Notes: generated from the letters alone by a model not told the origin. A stretch of 64,000 bases of DNA from JAWXBK01 sp040878185 (GCA_040878185.1 JBBDMS010000045.1:1-64000), one strand, 5' to 3'; counted from the stretch's first letter, positions 45,967 to 54,583 are shown. Translations and numbers: made by a program.

Positions 45967-46461
45967 TCAGAACTTCCGATACGCCTCGTTCAACTGCACC
46001 ATCGGGTGCTGCGGCGACATCTGGAACTTGATCAGCAATTCGCGCGCGATCATGTCGCGATCCTGCTGATTGTCCGGCAGCTTGGTCCCCTTCGGCACCG
46101 TGACCCAGCCGTTCACATTGCGATCGAACACCGCGGCGCGGCCTTCCTCGTATCCCATGTGAACGTCCTCGAGCCAGTTGAGGTCTTCCCAGCCCATCGT
46201 CTCGATATATTTCTTCAGGAACGGCGTCAGGTGCTTGTAGTCCGGCACCAGGTTCACGTCGTAGCGATAGCCGATATGCTGGCCGATCAGCTTCTCGCGC
46301 TCGGTATCGACACCCGCCGTCTTGAGGAAATGGTCGATATCGCCGGTGCCGCCCTTCTTCTTGGGCAGAGCGACCACGGGCTTGGTCATGTTTGACGGCG
46401 GCCGCGCCAGCTTCGACACCTTGGCCGTCGATTTGGAACCGGATTTCTTCTTGGTCGCCAT
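45967..46461 (-). CDS. conserved 164-residue protein of the second amine cluster
   Basis: This protein is not recognised. It has a 35-residue Lys/Ser/Pro-rich N-terminus (KKKSGSKSTAKVSKLARPP) and then a compact acidic region (YKHLTPFLKKYIETMGWEDL, GYEEGRAAVFDRNVNGWVTV, LIKFQMSPQHPMVQLNEAY). It has no signal, span or metal motif. It ends the transcription unit of the second cluster, 10 bases after mgsC-like. A partner or chaperone of the split synthase is one inference. ATG at 46461. Confidence 0.6.
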   Translation of the reverse strand: MATKKKSGSKSTAKVSKLARPPSNMTKPVVALPKKKGGTGDIDHFLKTAGVDTEREKLIGQHIGYRYDVNLVPDYKHLTPFLKKYIETMGWEDLNWLEDVHMGYEEGRAAVFDRNVNGWVTVPKGTKLPDNQQDRDMIARELLIKFQMSPQHPMVQLNEAYRKF

Positions 46462-46471
46462 CGCGGCCTCC

Positions 46472-47854
46472 TTAATAACGGTTCATGTCGGGGCGGCCGA
46501 CCGTGTGCTGCGAACCGGCGAGCGGCACCATGGCGAGCGCGGAGGCTTCCATGGTGAGGGCCGCGAGATCTTCCGGTTCGAGGCTGTGCACGTTGGTCTT
46601 GCCGCAGGCGCGCGCCATCATCTGCGCTTCCATCGTCAGCGTATGGATGAAGTTGTAGACGCGCTCGGCCGCATCGTCGGGATCGAGACGCTTGCGCAAC
46701 TCGGGATCCTGCGTCGCGACGCCGACCGGGCAGCGCCCGGTATGGCAGTGGTAGCAGTAGCCCGCCTCGACGCCCATCTCGTTCGGATAATCCGCTTCCG
46801 GAATATCCTTGTTGCAGTTGAGCGCCATCAGAACCGAATGGCCGATCGCGACCGCATCGGCACCGAGTGCCAGCGCCTTCGCCACGTCGCCGCCGTTGCG
46901 GATGCCGCCGGCATAGACGAGGCTGATTTCACCGGTCTTGCCCACGTCGTCGAGCGCCTTGCGCGCCTGACGGATCGCCGCGATGCCCGGCACGCCGGTT
47001 TCCTCGGTCGCGAGATGCGGACCCGCACCCGTGCCGCCTTCCATGCCGTCGATGTAGATCGAATCCGGGCCGGTCTTCGCCGCCATGCGCACGTCGTCAT
47101 AGACGCGCGCCGCACCGAGCTTGAGCTGGATCGGAATTTCCCAGTTCGTCGCCTCGCGGATCTCCTGGATCTTGAGCGCGAGATCGTCGGGCCCGAGCCA
47201 GTCCGGATGGCGGGCCGGCGAACGCTGGTCGATGCCGGCCGGCAGCGAGCGCATTTCGGCGACCTGGTCGGTCACCTTCTGCCCCATCAGATGGCCGCCG
47301 AGACCGACCTTGCAGCCCTGCCCGATGAAGAACTCGCACGCATCCGCCAGACGCAGGTGATGTGGGTTGAAGCCATAGCGCGACTGGATGCACTGGTAGA
47401 ACCACTTGGACGAATAACGGCGCTCGTCGGGGATCATGCCGCCTTCGCCCGAGCAGGTCGCCGTGCCGGCCATCGTCGCACCGCGTGCGAGCGCGATCTT
47501 CGCCTCGAACGACAGCGCGCCGAAGCTCATGCCGGTCACGTAGATCGGCGTGTCGAGCACGAGCGGCCGTTTGCAGCGCGGGCCGATCACCGTCTTGGTC
47601 AGGCATTTCTCGCGATAGCCTTCGATGACGAAGCGGGTCAGCGTGCCCGGCAGGAACGTCAGATCGTCCCAGGTCGGAATCTTCTTGAACAGGGAGAAGC
47701 CGCGCATGCGATAGCGGCCGAGCTCTGCCTTGATGTGAATGTCGTCGATCACCTGCGGCGGGAACATGAAGCTGTTGCCGAGGCGGTAGGTGTCGCGCGT
47801 CAACGGCTTCTTCTTGCCGGCCGGAGCAGTTTTCGGTTTGCGTTCGCGTGCCAT
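46472..47854 (-). CDS. glutamate-synthase-type FMN subunit, MgsC/GlxD-like, with Fe-S cysteines
   Basis: This 460-residue protein corresponds to the FMN domain of GltB, but from a second set. It shows PIYVTGMSFGALSFEAKIAL, TATCSGEGGMIPDE, IGQGCKVGLGGHLMGQKV and IDGMEGGTGAGPHLATEETG. Unlike MgsC it retains the 3Fe-4S cysteine pattern in GYCYHCHTGRCPVGVATQDP (coding region about 46720-46765). That implies an Fe-S cluster able to pass electrons. An N-terminal basic tail (RERKPKTAPAGKKKP) is present. It follows the GXGXG subunit and precedes the 164-residue gene. It could act as a glutamate synthase or an N-alkylglutamate synthase; the amine is unknown. Confidence 0.85.
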   Translation of the reverse strand: MARERKPKTAPAGKKKPLTRDTYRLGNSFMFPPQVIDDIHIKAELGRYRMRGFSLFKKIPTWDDLTFLPGTLTRFVIEGYREKCLTKTVIGPRCKRPLVLDTPIYVTGMSFGALSFEAKIALARGATMAGTATCSGEGGMIPDERRYSSKWFYQCIQSRYGFNPHHLRLADACEFFIGQGCKVGLGGHLMGQKVTDQVAEMRSLPAGIDQRSPARHPDWLGPDDLALKIQEIREATNWEIPIQLKLGAARVYDDVRMAAKTGPDSIYIDGMEGGTGAGPHLATEETGVPGIAAIRQARKALDDVGKTGEISLVYAGGIRNGGDVAKALALGADAVAIGHSVLMALNCNKDIPEADYPNEMGVEAGYCYHCHTGRCPVGVATQDPELRKRLDPDDAAERVYNFIHTLTMEAQMMARACGKTNVHSLEPEDLAALTMEASALAMVPLAGSQHTVGRPDMNRY

Positions 47855-47880
47855 GATGAATTCCTTTTCGCTCCGGATTC

Positions 47881-48717
47881 CTAGAGAACCAGCTTCTTTT
47901 CCGACGGCTCCAGATTGTCGTAGTTCCAGAGCTGTTTGCCGGCCACGATCTTGGTCATGTTCTTGACGCCGCGCGGCGTCTCGAGACCGTAGAGCTTGAG
48001 CTTGCGCTCGAGCCAGGCGACGTCGAGATCGTTCATCTCGCCCGGCACCGCGTCGACGCCGAGCCCGTCGATCTTGCCGCCGACATAGATCGTGCCGTCA
48101 TACATCGAGTCGCCGAGATTCTTGCCGGCATCGCCCAGGATGACCATGCGGCCGCGCTGCATCATGAAGCCACAGAACGCGCCCGCACGCCCGCCGATCA
48201 GGATCGTGCCGCCCTTCTGGTCGATGCCGACACGAGCGCCGACATCGCCCTTGCAGACGAGATCGCCGCCGCGCATCGCAGCGCCGAAGGTCGAGCCCGC
48301 GTTGTTCTCGATCACCAGCGTGCCGGACATCATGTTTTCTGCGCATGACCAGCCCACGCGGCCGGTGATGCGCACATTCGGACCATCGATCAGGCCGCAG
48401 CCGAAATAACCGAGGCTGCCCTCGAAGGTGAGGTTGAGGCGATTGAGGATGCCGACGCCGAGGCCGTGCTTGGCGCCCGGATTCTTGATGTTGATCGAGC
48501 CGTAACCCTGGCTCATCAGCTCGCGGATCTTGAGATTGATCGCCTGCGCCTCGAGCGGACCGGCATCGAACTCGGCCCGCTTGTTGAAATCGACAGTGAA
48601 TGAATCGTGATAGACGAAGTTCTCGTCCTCGGAGGGATTGAAGAACCTCTGCTGGGTCCGACCGCGGAGACGCTCGGTATGCATCCCCAGATCGTGCGAC
48701 TTGGTTTTGAGTGCCAT
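47881..48717 (-). CDS. GXGXG-domain subunit (MgsB/GlxC-like), second set
   Basis: This 278-residue protein is the stand-alone glutamate-synthase beta-helix domain. Repeats include SINIKNPGAKHGLGVGIL, SGTLVIENNAGSTFGAAMRG, QKGGTILIGGRAGAFCGFMM and MVILGDAGKNLGDSMYDGTI. It should bridge the amidotransferase and FMN subunits of the same set. It lacks the octapeptide expansion seen in MgsB at 37.4 kb. ATG at 48717. Confidence 0.85.
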   Translation of the reverse strand: MALKTKSHDLGMHTERLRGRTQQRFFNPSEDENFVYHDSFTVDFNKRAEFDAGPLEAQAINLKIRELMSQGYGSINIKNPGAKHGLGVGILNRLNLTFEGSLGYFGCGLIDGPNVRITGRVGWSCAENMMSGTLVIENNAGSTFGAAMRGGDLVCKGDVGARVGIDQKGGTILIGGRAGAFCGFMMQRGRMVILGDAGKNLGDSMYDGTIYVGGKIDGLGVDAVPGEMNDLDVAWLERKLKLYGLETPRGVKNMTKIVAGKQLWNYDNLEPSEKKLVL

Positions 48718-48764
48718 CTTCCCGTTTCGCTTTCTCTCGAACGCTTTTTTTCGAACGCTGCGGC

Positions 48765-49703
48765 TCAGGCCTTCCAGACCCGCACTTCGCCCTCATAGGG
48801 GTCGAAGGTGTGGATCTCATGCGGGAAGACGCTGCGGATAGCCACCTCTTCCGAGGCAAGCCCGATGAAATCGTCGCTCTCGTAGAGCACCATCGGCTTG
48901 GCGGCCATTTCGTCCTTCGCCATGCCGAGGCGGTCGGCGGTCGCCACCAGGTAGGTGAACACGCCGTCGAGTTCGCGGATCGATTCCTTCATCGCATCGG
49001 CAAGCTCGGCGCCTTCCTCCATCTTGTCCGCGAGATAGACCGCGATCAGTTCGGAATCGCAGTTGGACATGAAGCGGTGACCCCGACGCTCGAGCGCGCG
49101 CCGCCCGTTCCAGTAATTCGTGAGCTGGCCGTTATGGACGACCGACACGTCGGCGAACGGATAGGCCCAGTAGGGATGCGCCGACCGGATATCGACATCC
49201 GATTCGGTTGCCATGCGCGTATGGCCGATGCCGTGCGTGCCGATGAAGCCGGGCAGCCCGTACTGGGTGGAGACGCGGTTGGCGTCGCCCAGATCCTTGA
49301 TCAGCTCGAGCCCGTGGCCGATCGACAGGAACTCGGCGCCCTCGACGTCCTCGACGAAGTCGGCAAGCGCGCGACGATCGCCGTCATAACTGACGACGTA
49401 GCGGAAGGCATATTCGGTTGCCTCCTTCTCGTCCTCGATCTTGCCGCCGAGCTCTTCGATCCGGCGATTGACCTCGGCCCGGCGCTCCTTGATCTCGTGA
49501 TGGATCTTGAAGCCCTTCGCGATGTCCTCCTGCTCCGCCACCTTGAAACGCAGCACGAGCTTGTTCTTGTCCGGCTTGCCGTAAAGGGCGAAGCCGGTCG
49601 AATCGGGGCCGCGATGCTTCAGCGACTGCAACATCGCCGTCATCTCGCGACCCACATCGGCCGTCTTGCCGCCGCGGTGAATCAGTCCCGCAATTCCGCA
49701 CAT
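48765..49703 (-). CDS. class II glutamine amidotransferase (MgsA/GlxB-like), second set
   Basis: This 312-residue subunit starts MCGIAGLIHRGGKTADVG with Cys 2 as the expected nucleophile, then GHTRMATESDVDIRSAHPYW, VHNGQLTNYWNGRRALERRG and NCDSELIAVYLADKM. It is more distant from MgsA than the order suggests; about the same length. It should supply ammonia or an amine from a gamma-glutamyl amide to its FMN partner. ATG at 49703 is 27 bases after the synthetase-like gene. Confidence 0.88.
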   Translation of the reverse strand: MCGIAGLIHRGGKTADVGREMTAMLQSLKHRGPDSTGFALYGKPDKNKLVLRFKVAEQEDIAKGFKIHHEIKERRAEVNRRIEELGGKIEDEKEATEYAFRYVVSYDGDRRALADFVEDVEGAEFLSIGHGLELIKDLGDANRVSTQYGLPGFIGTHGIGHTRMATESDVDIRSAHPYWAYPFADVSVVHNGQLTNYWNGRRALERRGHRFMSNCDSELIAVYLADKMEEGAELADAMKESIRELDGVFTYLVATADRLGMAKDEMAAKPMVLYESDDFIGLASEEVAIRSVFPHEIHTFDPYEGEVRVWKA

Positions 49704-49730
49704 GGCGTTCGTTCGCTCCTTGATCTGAGG

Positions 49731-51197
49731 TTACGGCAGATAATCCCAGTACTGCTCGAGGTCCCAATGCGTGACGGTGGACATGAAACGCTCCCACTCG
49801 TCCTTCTTGTAGTGATTGAAGACGCGATACATGTCCTGCGGCAGCGCTGCGCGGATGACTTCGTCCTTCTCCAGCGCTTCGAGGGCCTCGCCGAGCGACA
49901 TCGGCAGCTTCGCGACCTTCTTGCCCGCCGCCATCGCGTCGTAAATGTTGCGCTCTTCGGGCTCGCCCGGATCGAGCTTCTTCGCGATGCCGTCGTCGAA
50001 TGCCTGCAGGAGGCCGGCGGCCATCAGGTAGGGATTGACCGTCGAATCGACCGAGCGATATTCGAAACGGCCCGGCGCCGAGACGCGCAACGCGCAGGTG
50101 CGGTTCTGATAGCCCCAGTCCGCGAACACCGGCGCCCAGAAGCCGGTATCCCACAGGCGGCGATACGAGTTGACTGTCGGCGAACCGAGCGCCGTGAGCG
50201 CGCGCAGATGCTTGATGACGCCGCCGATCGAATAGAGACCGAGCGGGCCCGGCTTCACCTCGCCCTTGCGCGGCAGGAAGGTGTTTTCGCCGCCCTTCAG
50301 GTAGGTGAAGTTCTGCGGCATGCCGGCGATCTTCGCGTTGCCGAGCTTGTTGATTTTCTCCTCGCCGCCTCTCCACAGCGACAGATTGTGGTGGCAGCCG
50401 TTGGCCGACACGCCCATGAAGGGCTTGGCCATGAAGCAGGCGACCAGGTTGAACTCGCGCGCAACCTGGGCGCAGATCTGGCGATAGGTCGTGAGGCGGT
50501 CCGCGGTGCGCAGCGCATCGTCGAACATGAAGTTGAGCTCGAGCTGGCCCGGCGCGTCTTCATGGTCGCCCTGGATCATGTCGAGACCCATCGCGCGCGA
50601 ATACTCGATGACGCGCAGGAAGACCGGCCGCAAGCTCTCGAACTGGTCGATGTGGTAGCAGTTGGGCTTCGAGAACCCGCCATTCGGCAGACCGTCTTCG
50701 CCCTTCTTGAGCCACATCATTTCGGGCTCGCAGCCGTGACGAAGATGCAGGCCCTTATGCTTCTTCTGGAACTCGTCGTGCAGGATGCGGAGATTGCCGC
50801 GGCAGTCCGAGGTCAGATGGCCGCCCGGATTGTTGCGCTCCTCGCGATTGCGGAAGCAGGTGCAGTAGACGCGCGCGACGCGCTTGTCCCAGGGCAGCTG
50901 CACGAACGTCTCGGGATCGGGAATGCCGACCAGCTCCGACGATTCCGGGCCATAGCCGATATAGTTCCTGTGACGGTCGACGAAGAGGTTTGCGGTCGAA
51001 CCGTAGACGAGCTGGAAGCCGCGCTCCGCCGTCGTCTCCCAATGGTCGGCCGGGATGCCCTTGCCGACGATGCGGCCGGTGACCGAGACGAACTGGTAAT
51101 AGATGTACTGGATGCCGAGCTCGTCGATCTTCGCCCGGACCTGTTTGACGAGTTCCTTTCGGCCCTTGGCGTTTACGTGCTTTTCAAGATCCGTCAT
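49731..51197 (-). CDS. glutamine-synthetase-family ligase, GmaS/GlnT-like, second set
   Basis: This 488-residue protein carries GS landmarks: IQGDHEDAPGQLELNFMFDD, FMAKPFMGVSANGCHHNLSL (ATP/metal site), GSPTVNSYRRLWDTG and FEYRSVDSTVNPYLMAAGLL. It is about 50 residues longer than GmaS here and has an N-terminal insertion (GRIVGKGIPADHWETTAERG). It likely forms a gamma-glutamyl amide from glutamate and an amine, in parallel with GmaS, but the amine is not known. An adjacent AACCATTTT motif and an AT-rich stretch lie upstream. Confidence 0.85.
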   Translation of the reverse strand: MTDLEKHVNAKGRKELVKQVRAKIDELGIQYIYYQFVSVTGRIVGKGIPADHWETTAERGFQLVYGSTANLFVDRHRNYIGYGPESSELVGIPDPETFVQLPWDKRVARVYCTCFRNREERNNPGGHLTSDCRGNLRILHDEFQKKHKGLHLRHGCEPEMMWLKKGEDGLPNGGFSKPNCYHIDQFESLRPVFLRVIEYSRAMGLDMIQGDHEDAPGQLELNFMFDDALRTADRLTTYRQICAQVAREFNLVACFMAKPFMGVSANGCHHNLSLWRGGEEKINKLGNAKIAGMPQNFTYLKGGENTFLPRKGEVKPGPLGLYSIGGVIKHLRALTALGSPTVNSYRRLWDTGFWAPVFADWGYQNRTCALRVSAPGRFEYRSVDSTVNPYLMAAGLLQAFDDGIAKKLDPGEPEERNIYDAMAAGKKVAKLPMSLGEALEALEKDEVIRAALPQDMYRVFNHYKKDEWERFMSTVTHWDLEQYWDYLP

Positions 51198-51276
51198 GGG
51201 TATGTCCCCCCCTTTTTCATGCGTCTGTTTCGATCACCGGACCCCGGTAGCGCCGGCATCGGCGGTCGTCGACCGG

Positions 51277-51300
51277 AACCATTTTAATACCATTAGTTTT
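51277..51300. promoter_or_regulatory. AT-rich motif upstream of the second cluster
   Basis: AACCATTTTAATACCATTAG is an AT-rich island in the 175-bp gap before the synthetase-like gene. Its AACCATTTT core recurs at 52831-52839 before the GntR gene. Both sites are at the transcription starts expected for a GntR-controlled unit. The match is short, so chance is possible. Confidence 0.25.
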
Positions 51301-51372
51301 GGCGCATTGGCTTCCCGTATAGCCCGCCCGTGGCGATCAGGGAAACCCGAAGCGAATGCTGTTTCCTGCCTC

Positions 51373-52719
51373 TCAGCTCCATGGATACGGGCTGTTCGAG
51401 ACCGGATGCAGTTTGCCTTCCGCGAAGCGCGAGAAACGGAACGGCGTCAGCAGGTCGCGATCGTTGCCGCTGTTGGTGATGTCGTCGGCCACCAGTTTGC
51501 CGACGCCGAGCATCTTGTAACCGTGATTGGAATCCGCGATCACGTAGACGTTCTGGCAGAACCGGTCGAACACCGGGAAGCTGTCGGCGGTAAAGCTGCC
51601 GATGCCGCCGGACGGCTCCTTCTTGTATTTCGCCATCTGTCCCTCGAAGCGCTTCTGGCAGAAGGCGAGCGCCGAGACCCACATATGCGCAAAATCGTCG
51701 CCGACGATGAAGTCCGGCGATTCAGGACCATAGGGATCGATCTTCACCTGATCCGGCGGCGTCTTCACCTTGAACGGCATGGCGCCGCCCTGGATGCCGC
51801 CGAAATTGAAATCCGGCTTGTAGTAGATGCCCCAGAGCTTGTCGGTGACCAGCGAGCCGTCGACATCCGACATCAGCGGCGCATCGGTGTCGACATGGAT
51901 GACCGGCGGCATCTTGCCGTCATTGGTGCGCTGCAGCTTCGGATCGACGCCGAGCGTACCCTCCTGGAGCGACCAGAAGGTCCACATCGGCACGCCGTCA
52001 TGCACCTTGCCGTCGCGGCCCTTGACCGTAATATCGGCCGGCAAATCCAGCATGTCCCAGATCTGCTTGACCCACGGGCCGGCGCCGACGATGACCTGGT
52101 CGCAGCCGATCGAGCCGCGATCGGTCTCGACCGCGGTGACGGCGCCCTTGGCGTCCTTCTTGAAGCCGGTGACCGTCACGCCGGTCAGGATGCGCACGTC
52201 TTCGGCCTCGGCTTTCTTGGCGAGACCGTAGATCGATTTCGTGTTGTTGGCGTAGCCGCCCTTCTTCTCGTGCAGCACCGAGGTGATGCCTTCGGCCTGC
52301 CAGTCGTCGAACAGGCCGCGCATGTATTTCACGCAATCGTCCTTGCCTTCGATGAAGACCGACTCGTAACCGATTTCCTGCTGCTGCCTGTAGATCGACG
52401 CCACGTCCTTGTGCATCGATTCCGGGCTGATCTGCATGTAGCCGACCGGATGATAGCTGAACGCTTCCTTGTCCGATTCCCACACGCCGACGCTGTGCTG
52501 CATCAGGCGGCGCATCGCCGGCTGGAAGTAGTTGTTGCGCACGACGCCGCAGGCGATCCCCGACGCGCCGGCCGCGATGCCGCGCTTGTCGATGACCAGC
52601 ACGTCCTTGCCGCTGCCCCTGCCGGTCTTGCGAAGGTTCTCGGCGAGATGCCAGGCGCTCGAGAGCCCGTGAATGCCGGCACCGATGATGACGTATTTGA
52701 CCTGCGTCGGAATGGCCAT
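51373..52719 (-). CDS. FAD-dependent amine/amino-acid oxidoreductase, SoxB-like without the flavin histidine
   Basis: This 448-residue protein has an ADP-binding YVIIGAGIHGLSSAWHLAEN and a sarcosine-oxidase-beta-like order of segments (GASGIACGVVRNNYFQPAM, PVFDRFCQNVYVIADSNHGY). At the place of the covalent FMN histidine (ARHD in MgdA) it reads ANNT (residues 157-160), so covalent FMN is unlikely and FAD alone should serve. No gamma, delta or alpha subunits lie with it. It should oxidise an N-alkyl or D-amino acid and probably gives peroxide or passes electrons to an unknown acceptor. ATG at 52719, AGGGAA just upstream. Confidence 0.85.
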   Translation of the reverse strand: MAIPTQVKYVIIGAGIHGLSSAWHLAENLRKTGRGSGKDVLVIDKRGIAAGASGIACGVVRNNYFQPAMRRLMQHSVGVWESDKEAFSYHPVGYMQISPESMHKDVASIYRQQQEIGYESVFIEGKDDCVKYMRGLFDDWQAEGITSVLHEKKGGYANNTKSIYGLAKKAEAEDVRILTGVTVTGFKKDAKGAVTAVETDRGSIGCDQVIVGAGPWVKQIWDMLDLPADITVKGRDGKVHDGVPMWTFWSLQEGTLGVDPKLQRTNDGKMPPVIHVDTDAPLMSDVDGSLVTDKLWGIYYKPDFNFGGIQGGAMPFKVKTPPDQVKIDPYGPESPDFIVGDDFAHMWVSALAFCQKRFEGQMAKYKKEPSGGIGSFTADSFPVFDRFCQNVYVIADSNHGYKMLGVGKLVADDITNSGNDRDLLTPFRFSRFAEGKLHPVSNSPYPWS

Positions 52720-52856
52720 GTCGTTTCCCTGTTTTTCCGGACAAGGATGCTCCACCCCGGCCCGCCTCCGGATGCCGGCAGGGGTTGACGGAATGGGACC
52801 AAACTTAGATCATGCGCTGGGCCGTTTTCAAACCATTTTTTTCCAAAGGGCCACAA

Positions 52857-53615
52857 ATGGCGAGCATCGGCAAAGTCGAGATGAAGCCGGCATCGGGCAG
52901 CGCCGAAACCATCCGGGCCGACGGGCTCCGGATCATCAGCGACCCGGTTCGCGGCTCGGCCTGGATCTGCGCCCAGTTGCGTCAGGCGATTCTTGAAGGC
53001 GCCTACGCGCACGGTGAAAAGCTGCCGGCCGAGCGCCAGCTCGCCCAGGCCTATGGCGCCTCGCGCACGACCATTCGAGCGGCTTTGGGCCAGCTCGAGC
53101 AGGAGCGCCTCCTCACCCGCCGGGTCGGCAGCGGCACTTTCGTCAATTTCCGGGCGCCGTCCGATGCCGAGGACATCGCCGAACAGACCAGCCCGATCGA
53201 GCTGATCGAGGTCCGGCTCGCTGTCGAACCGCATATGGTGCGGCTCGCCGTGCTCAATGCGACCGCGCGCGACATCGACCGTCTCGCCGAGGCGCTGGCG
53301 CGGATGCAGACCGGCAGCCGCGATGCCGAGGCGTTCACCGAATTCGACGAGCAGTTCCACCAGCTCATAGCCGAGGCGTCGCGCAATCCGCTGATGCTGT
53401 GGCTCTACCGCCAGATCAACCAGGTCCGCGGCCACTCGCAGTGGAACCAGATGAAGGACAAGGTCCTGACCGGGCAGCGCATCGCCGAATATAACGAACA
53501 GCATCGCGCCTTGTTCGATGCGATCCGCTCGCGCGACGTCGAGGGCGCGGTCGCGATCGTCACCAACCATCTCTATTACGCCCGTCGTCAGCTTCTCGGC
53601 GCCGACGCCGCCTAG
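52857..53615 (+). CDS. GntR-family regulator with FCD domain
   Basis: This 252-residue regulator has a winged-helix N-terminus (QAILEGAYAHGEKLPAERQL, then AQAYGASRTTIRAALGQLEQ) and a C-terminal FCD ligand domain (EVRLAVEPHMVRLAVLNATA, and EFDEQFHQLIAEASRNPLML with NQMKDKVLTGQRIAEYNEQH supplying metal-site His/Asp). Metabolite-sensing FadR-type proteins have this form. It is divergent from the FAD oxidoreductase across 137 bp, so it is expected to control the second cluster. The ATG at 52857 has AAAGGG six bases upstream, preferred over an ATG at 52812. Confidence 0.85.
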   Translation: MASIGKVEMKPASGSAETIRADGLRIISDPVRGSAWICAQLRQAILEGAYAHGEKLPAERQLAQAYGASRTTIRAALGQLEQERLLTRRVGSGTFVNFRAPSDAEDIAEQTSPIELIEVRLAVEPHMVRLAVLNATARDIDRLAEALARMQTGSRDAEAFTEFDEQFHQLIAEASRNPLMLWLYRQINQVRGHSQWNQMKDKVLTGQRIAEYNEQHRALFDAIRSRDVEGAVAIVTNHLYYARRQLLGADAA

Positions 53616-53641
53616 CGTCGATCCACACCGCACAAACCGGC

Positions 53642-54538
53642 ATGCGCCCGATTCACTTCCTGCTGGCGATGCTGGTACCGGCCAGTTGGGGCCTCGGCCT
53701 GACCGTCGGCAAGGCGGGCCTCGCCGAAATGCCCCCACTGTTGCTGATGAGTTTTCGCTTCGGCGTCACCGCGCTCACGCTGGTCTGGTTTGTGCGCATG
53801 CCGCGCGGCGCGCTGCTCAAGCTTTGCGGCATCGCGGTTCTCGGCTGCACGCTGCAATACGGCCTCACCTTCACGGGGATGAAATATCTCGACGTCGCCA
53901 CCACGACGCTGATCATCCATCTCGAAGTGCCGTTTGGCGTGATCGCGGCGGCGCTGCTGTTGAAAGAGCGCGTCGGCTGGCGCCGCGCGCTGGGCATCGC
54001 GGTCGCCTTCGGCGGGCTCGTCGTCATGTACGGCGCCCCGAGCATCCAGTCCAACCCGGTTCCGGCACTGATGGTGGTTGGCGGCGCGCTGACATGGGCA
54101 ATCGGTCAGGTGCTGATCAAGCAGGTCGGCAATCTCGGTGGGTTCGTCACGATCGCCTGGCTTGCCGTCTTTGCCACGCCCCAGCTTTTCCTCGCCTCGC
54201 TGCTCGTCGAGGACGGGCAATGGCAGGCGGTTCGCGATGCGACCTGGGTGAGCTGGAGCGCGATCCTCTATATGGGCGTCATCATGACGGCGGGTGCCTA
54301 TGCGCTCTGGTATCACCTGCTCGGCCTCTATCGGGTCAATCAGGTGCTCCCGTTCCTGCTGCTGATCCCGATCGCATCGATCCTGAGCGCGATGCTCATG
54401 CTCGGCGAAATCCCGCCGAAAATCGTGCTGCTCGGCGGCTTCGTCATCATGATCGGCGTTGCCGCCATCGTGATCGAGCCGAGCGCCTGGCGCCGGCAAA
54501 AGGAAAAGGCCACGCCGCCGGAAAGCAGCGTGGCCTGA
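53642..54538 (+). CDS. EamA/DMT permease next to the GntR gene
   Basis: This 298-residue membrane protein has ten predicted spans in two EamA repeats (FLLAMLVPASWGLGLTVGKA, LTFTGMKYLDVATTTLIIHL, PLMLGEIPPKIVLLGG-type end). It follows the GntR gene by 26 bp and is probably cotranscribed, which makes it a possible exporter or importer for the second cluster. Substrate unknown. Confidence 0.8.
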   Translation: MRPIHFLLAMLVPASWGLGLTVGKAGLAEMPPLLLMSFRFGVTALTLVWFVRMPRGALLKLCGIAVLGCTLQYGLTFTGMKYLDVATTTLIIHLEVPFGVIAAALLLKERVGWRRALGIAVAFGGLVVMYGAPSIQSNPVPALMVVGGALTWAIGQVLIKQVGNLGGFVTIAWLAVFATPQLFLASLLVEDGQWQAVRDATWVSWSAILYMGVIMTAGAYALWYHLLGLYRVNQVLPFLLLIPIASILSAMLMLGEIPPKIVLLGGFVIMIGVAAIVIEPSAWRRQKEKATPPESSVA

Positions 54539-54548
54539 ACCGTTTGCA

Positions 54549-54568
54549 GCGGCGGCGTGTGCCGCCGC
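54549..54568. terminator. hairpin between convergent EamA and hupE-like genes
   Basis: GCGGCGGC pairs with GCCGCCGC around GTGT, between two converging stops. There is no T-run; assignment as terminator rests on position. Confidence 0.4.
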
Positions 54569-54583
54569 CCGTTCAGCAGGAAC

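Noticed and set aside
38400..51287. Very long open frames on the plus strand at 38400-39992, 40594-43665 and 48711-51287
   Set aside because: They lie antisense to well-identified minus-strand genes, are full of Arg/His/Asp with no domain, and are expected in GC-rich sequence because stop codons are rare on that frame.
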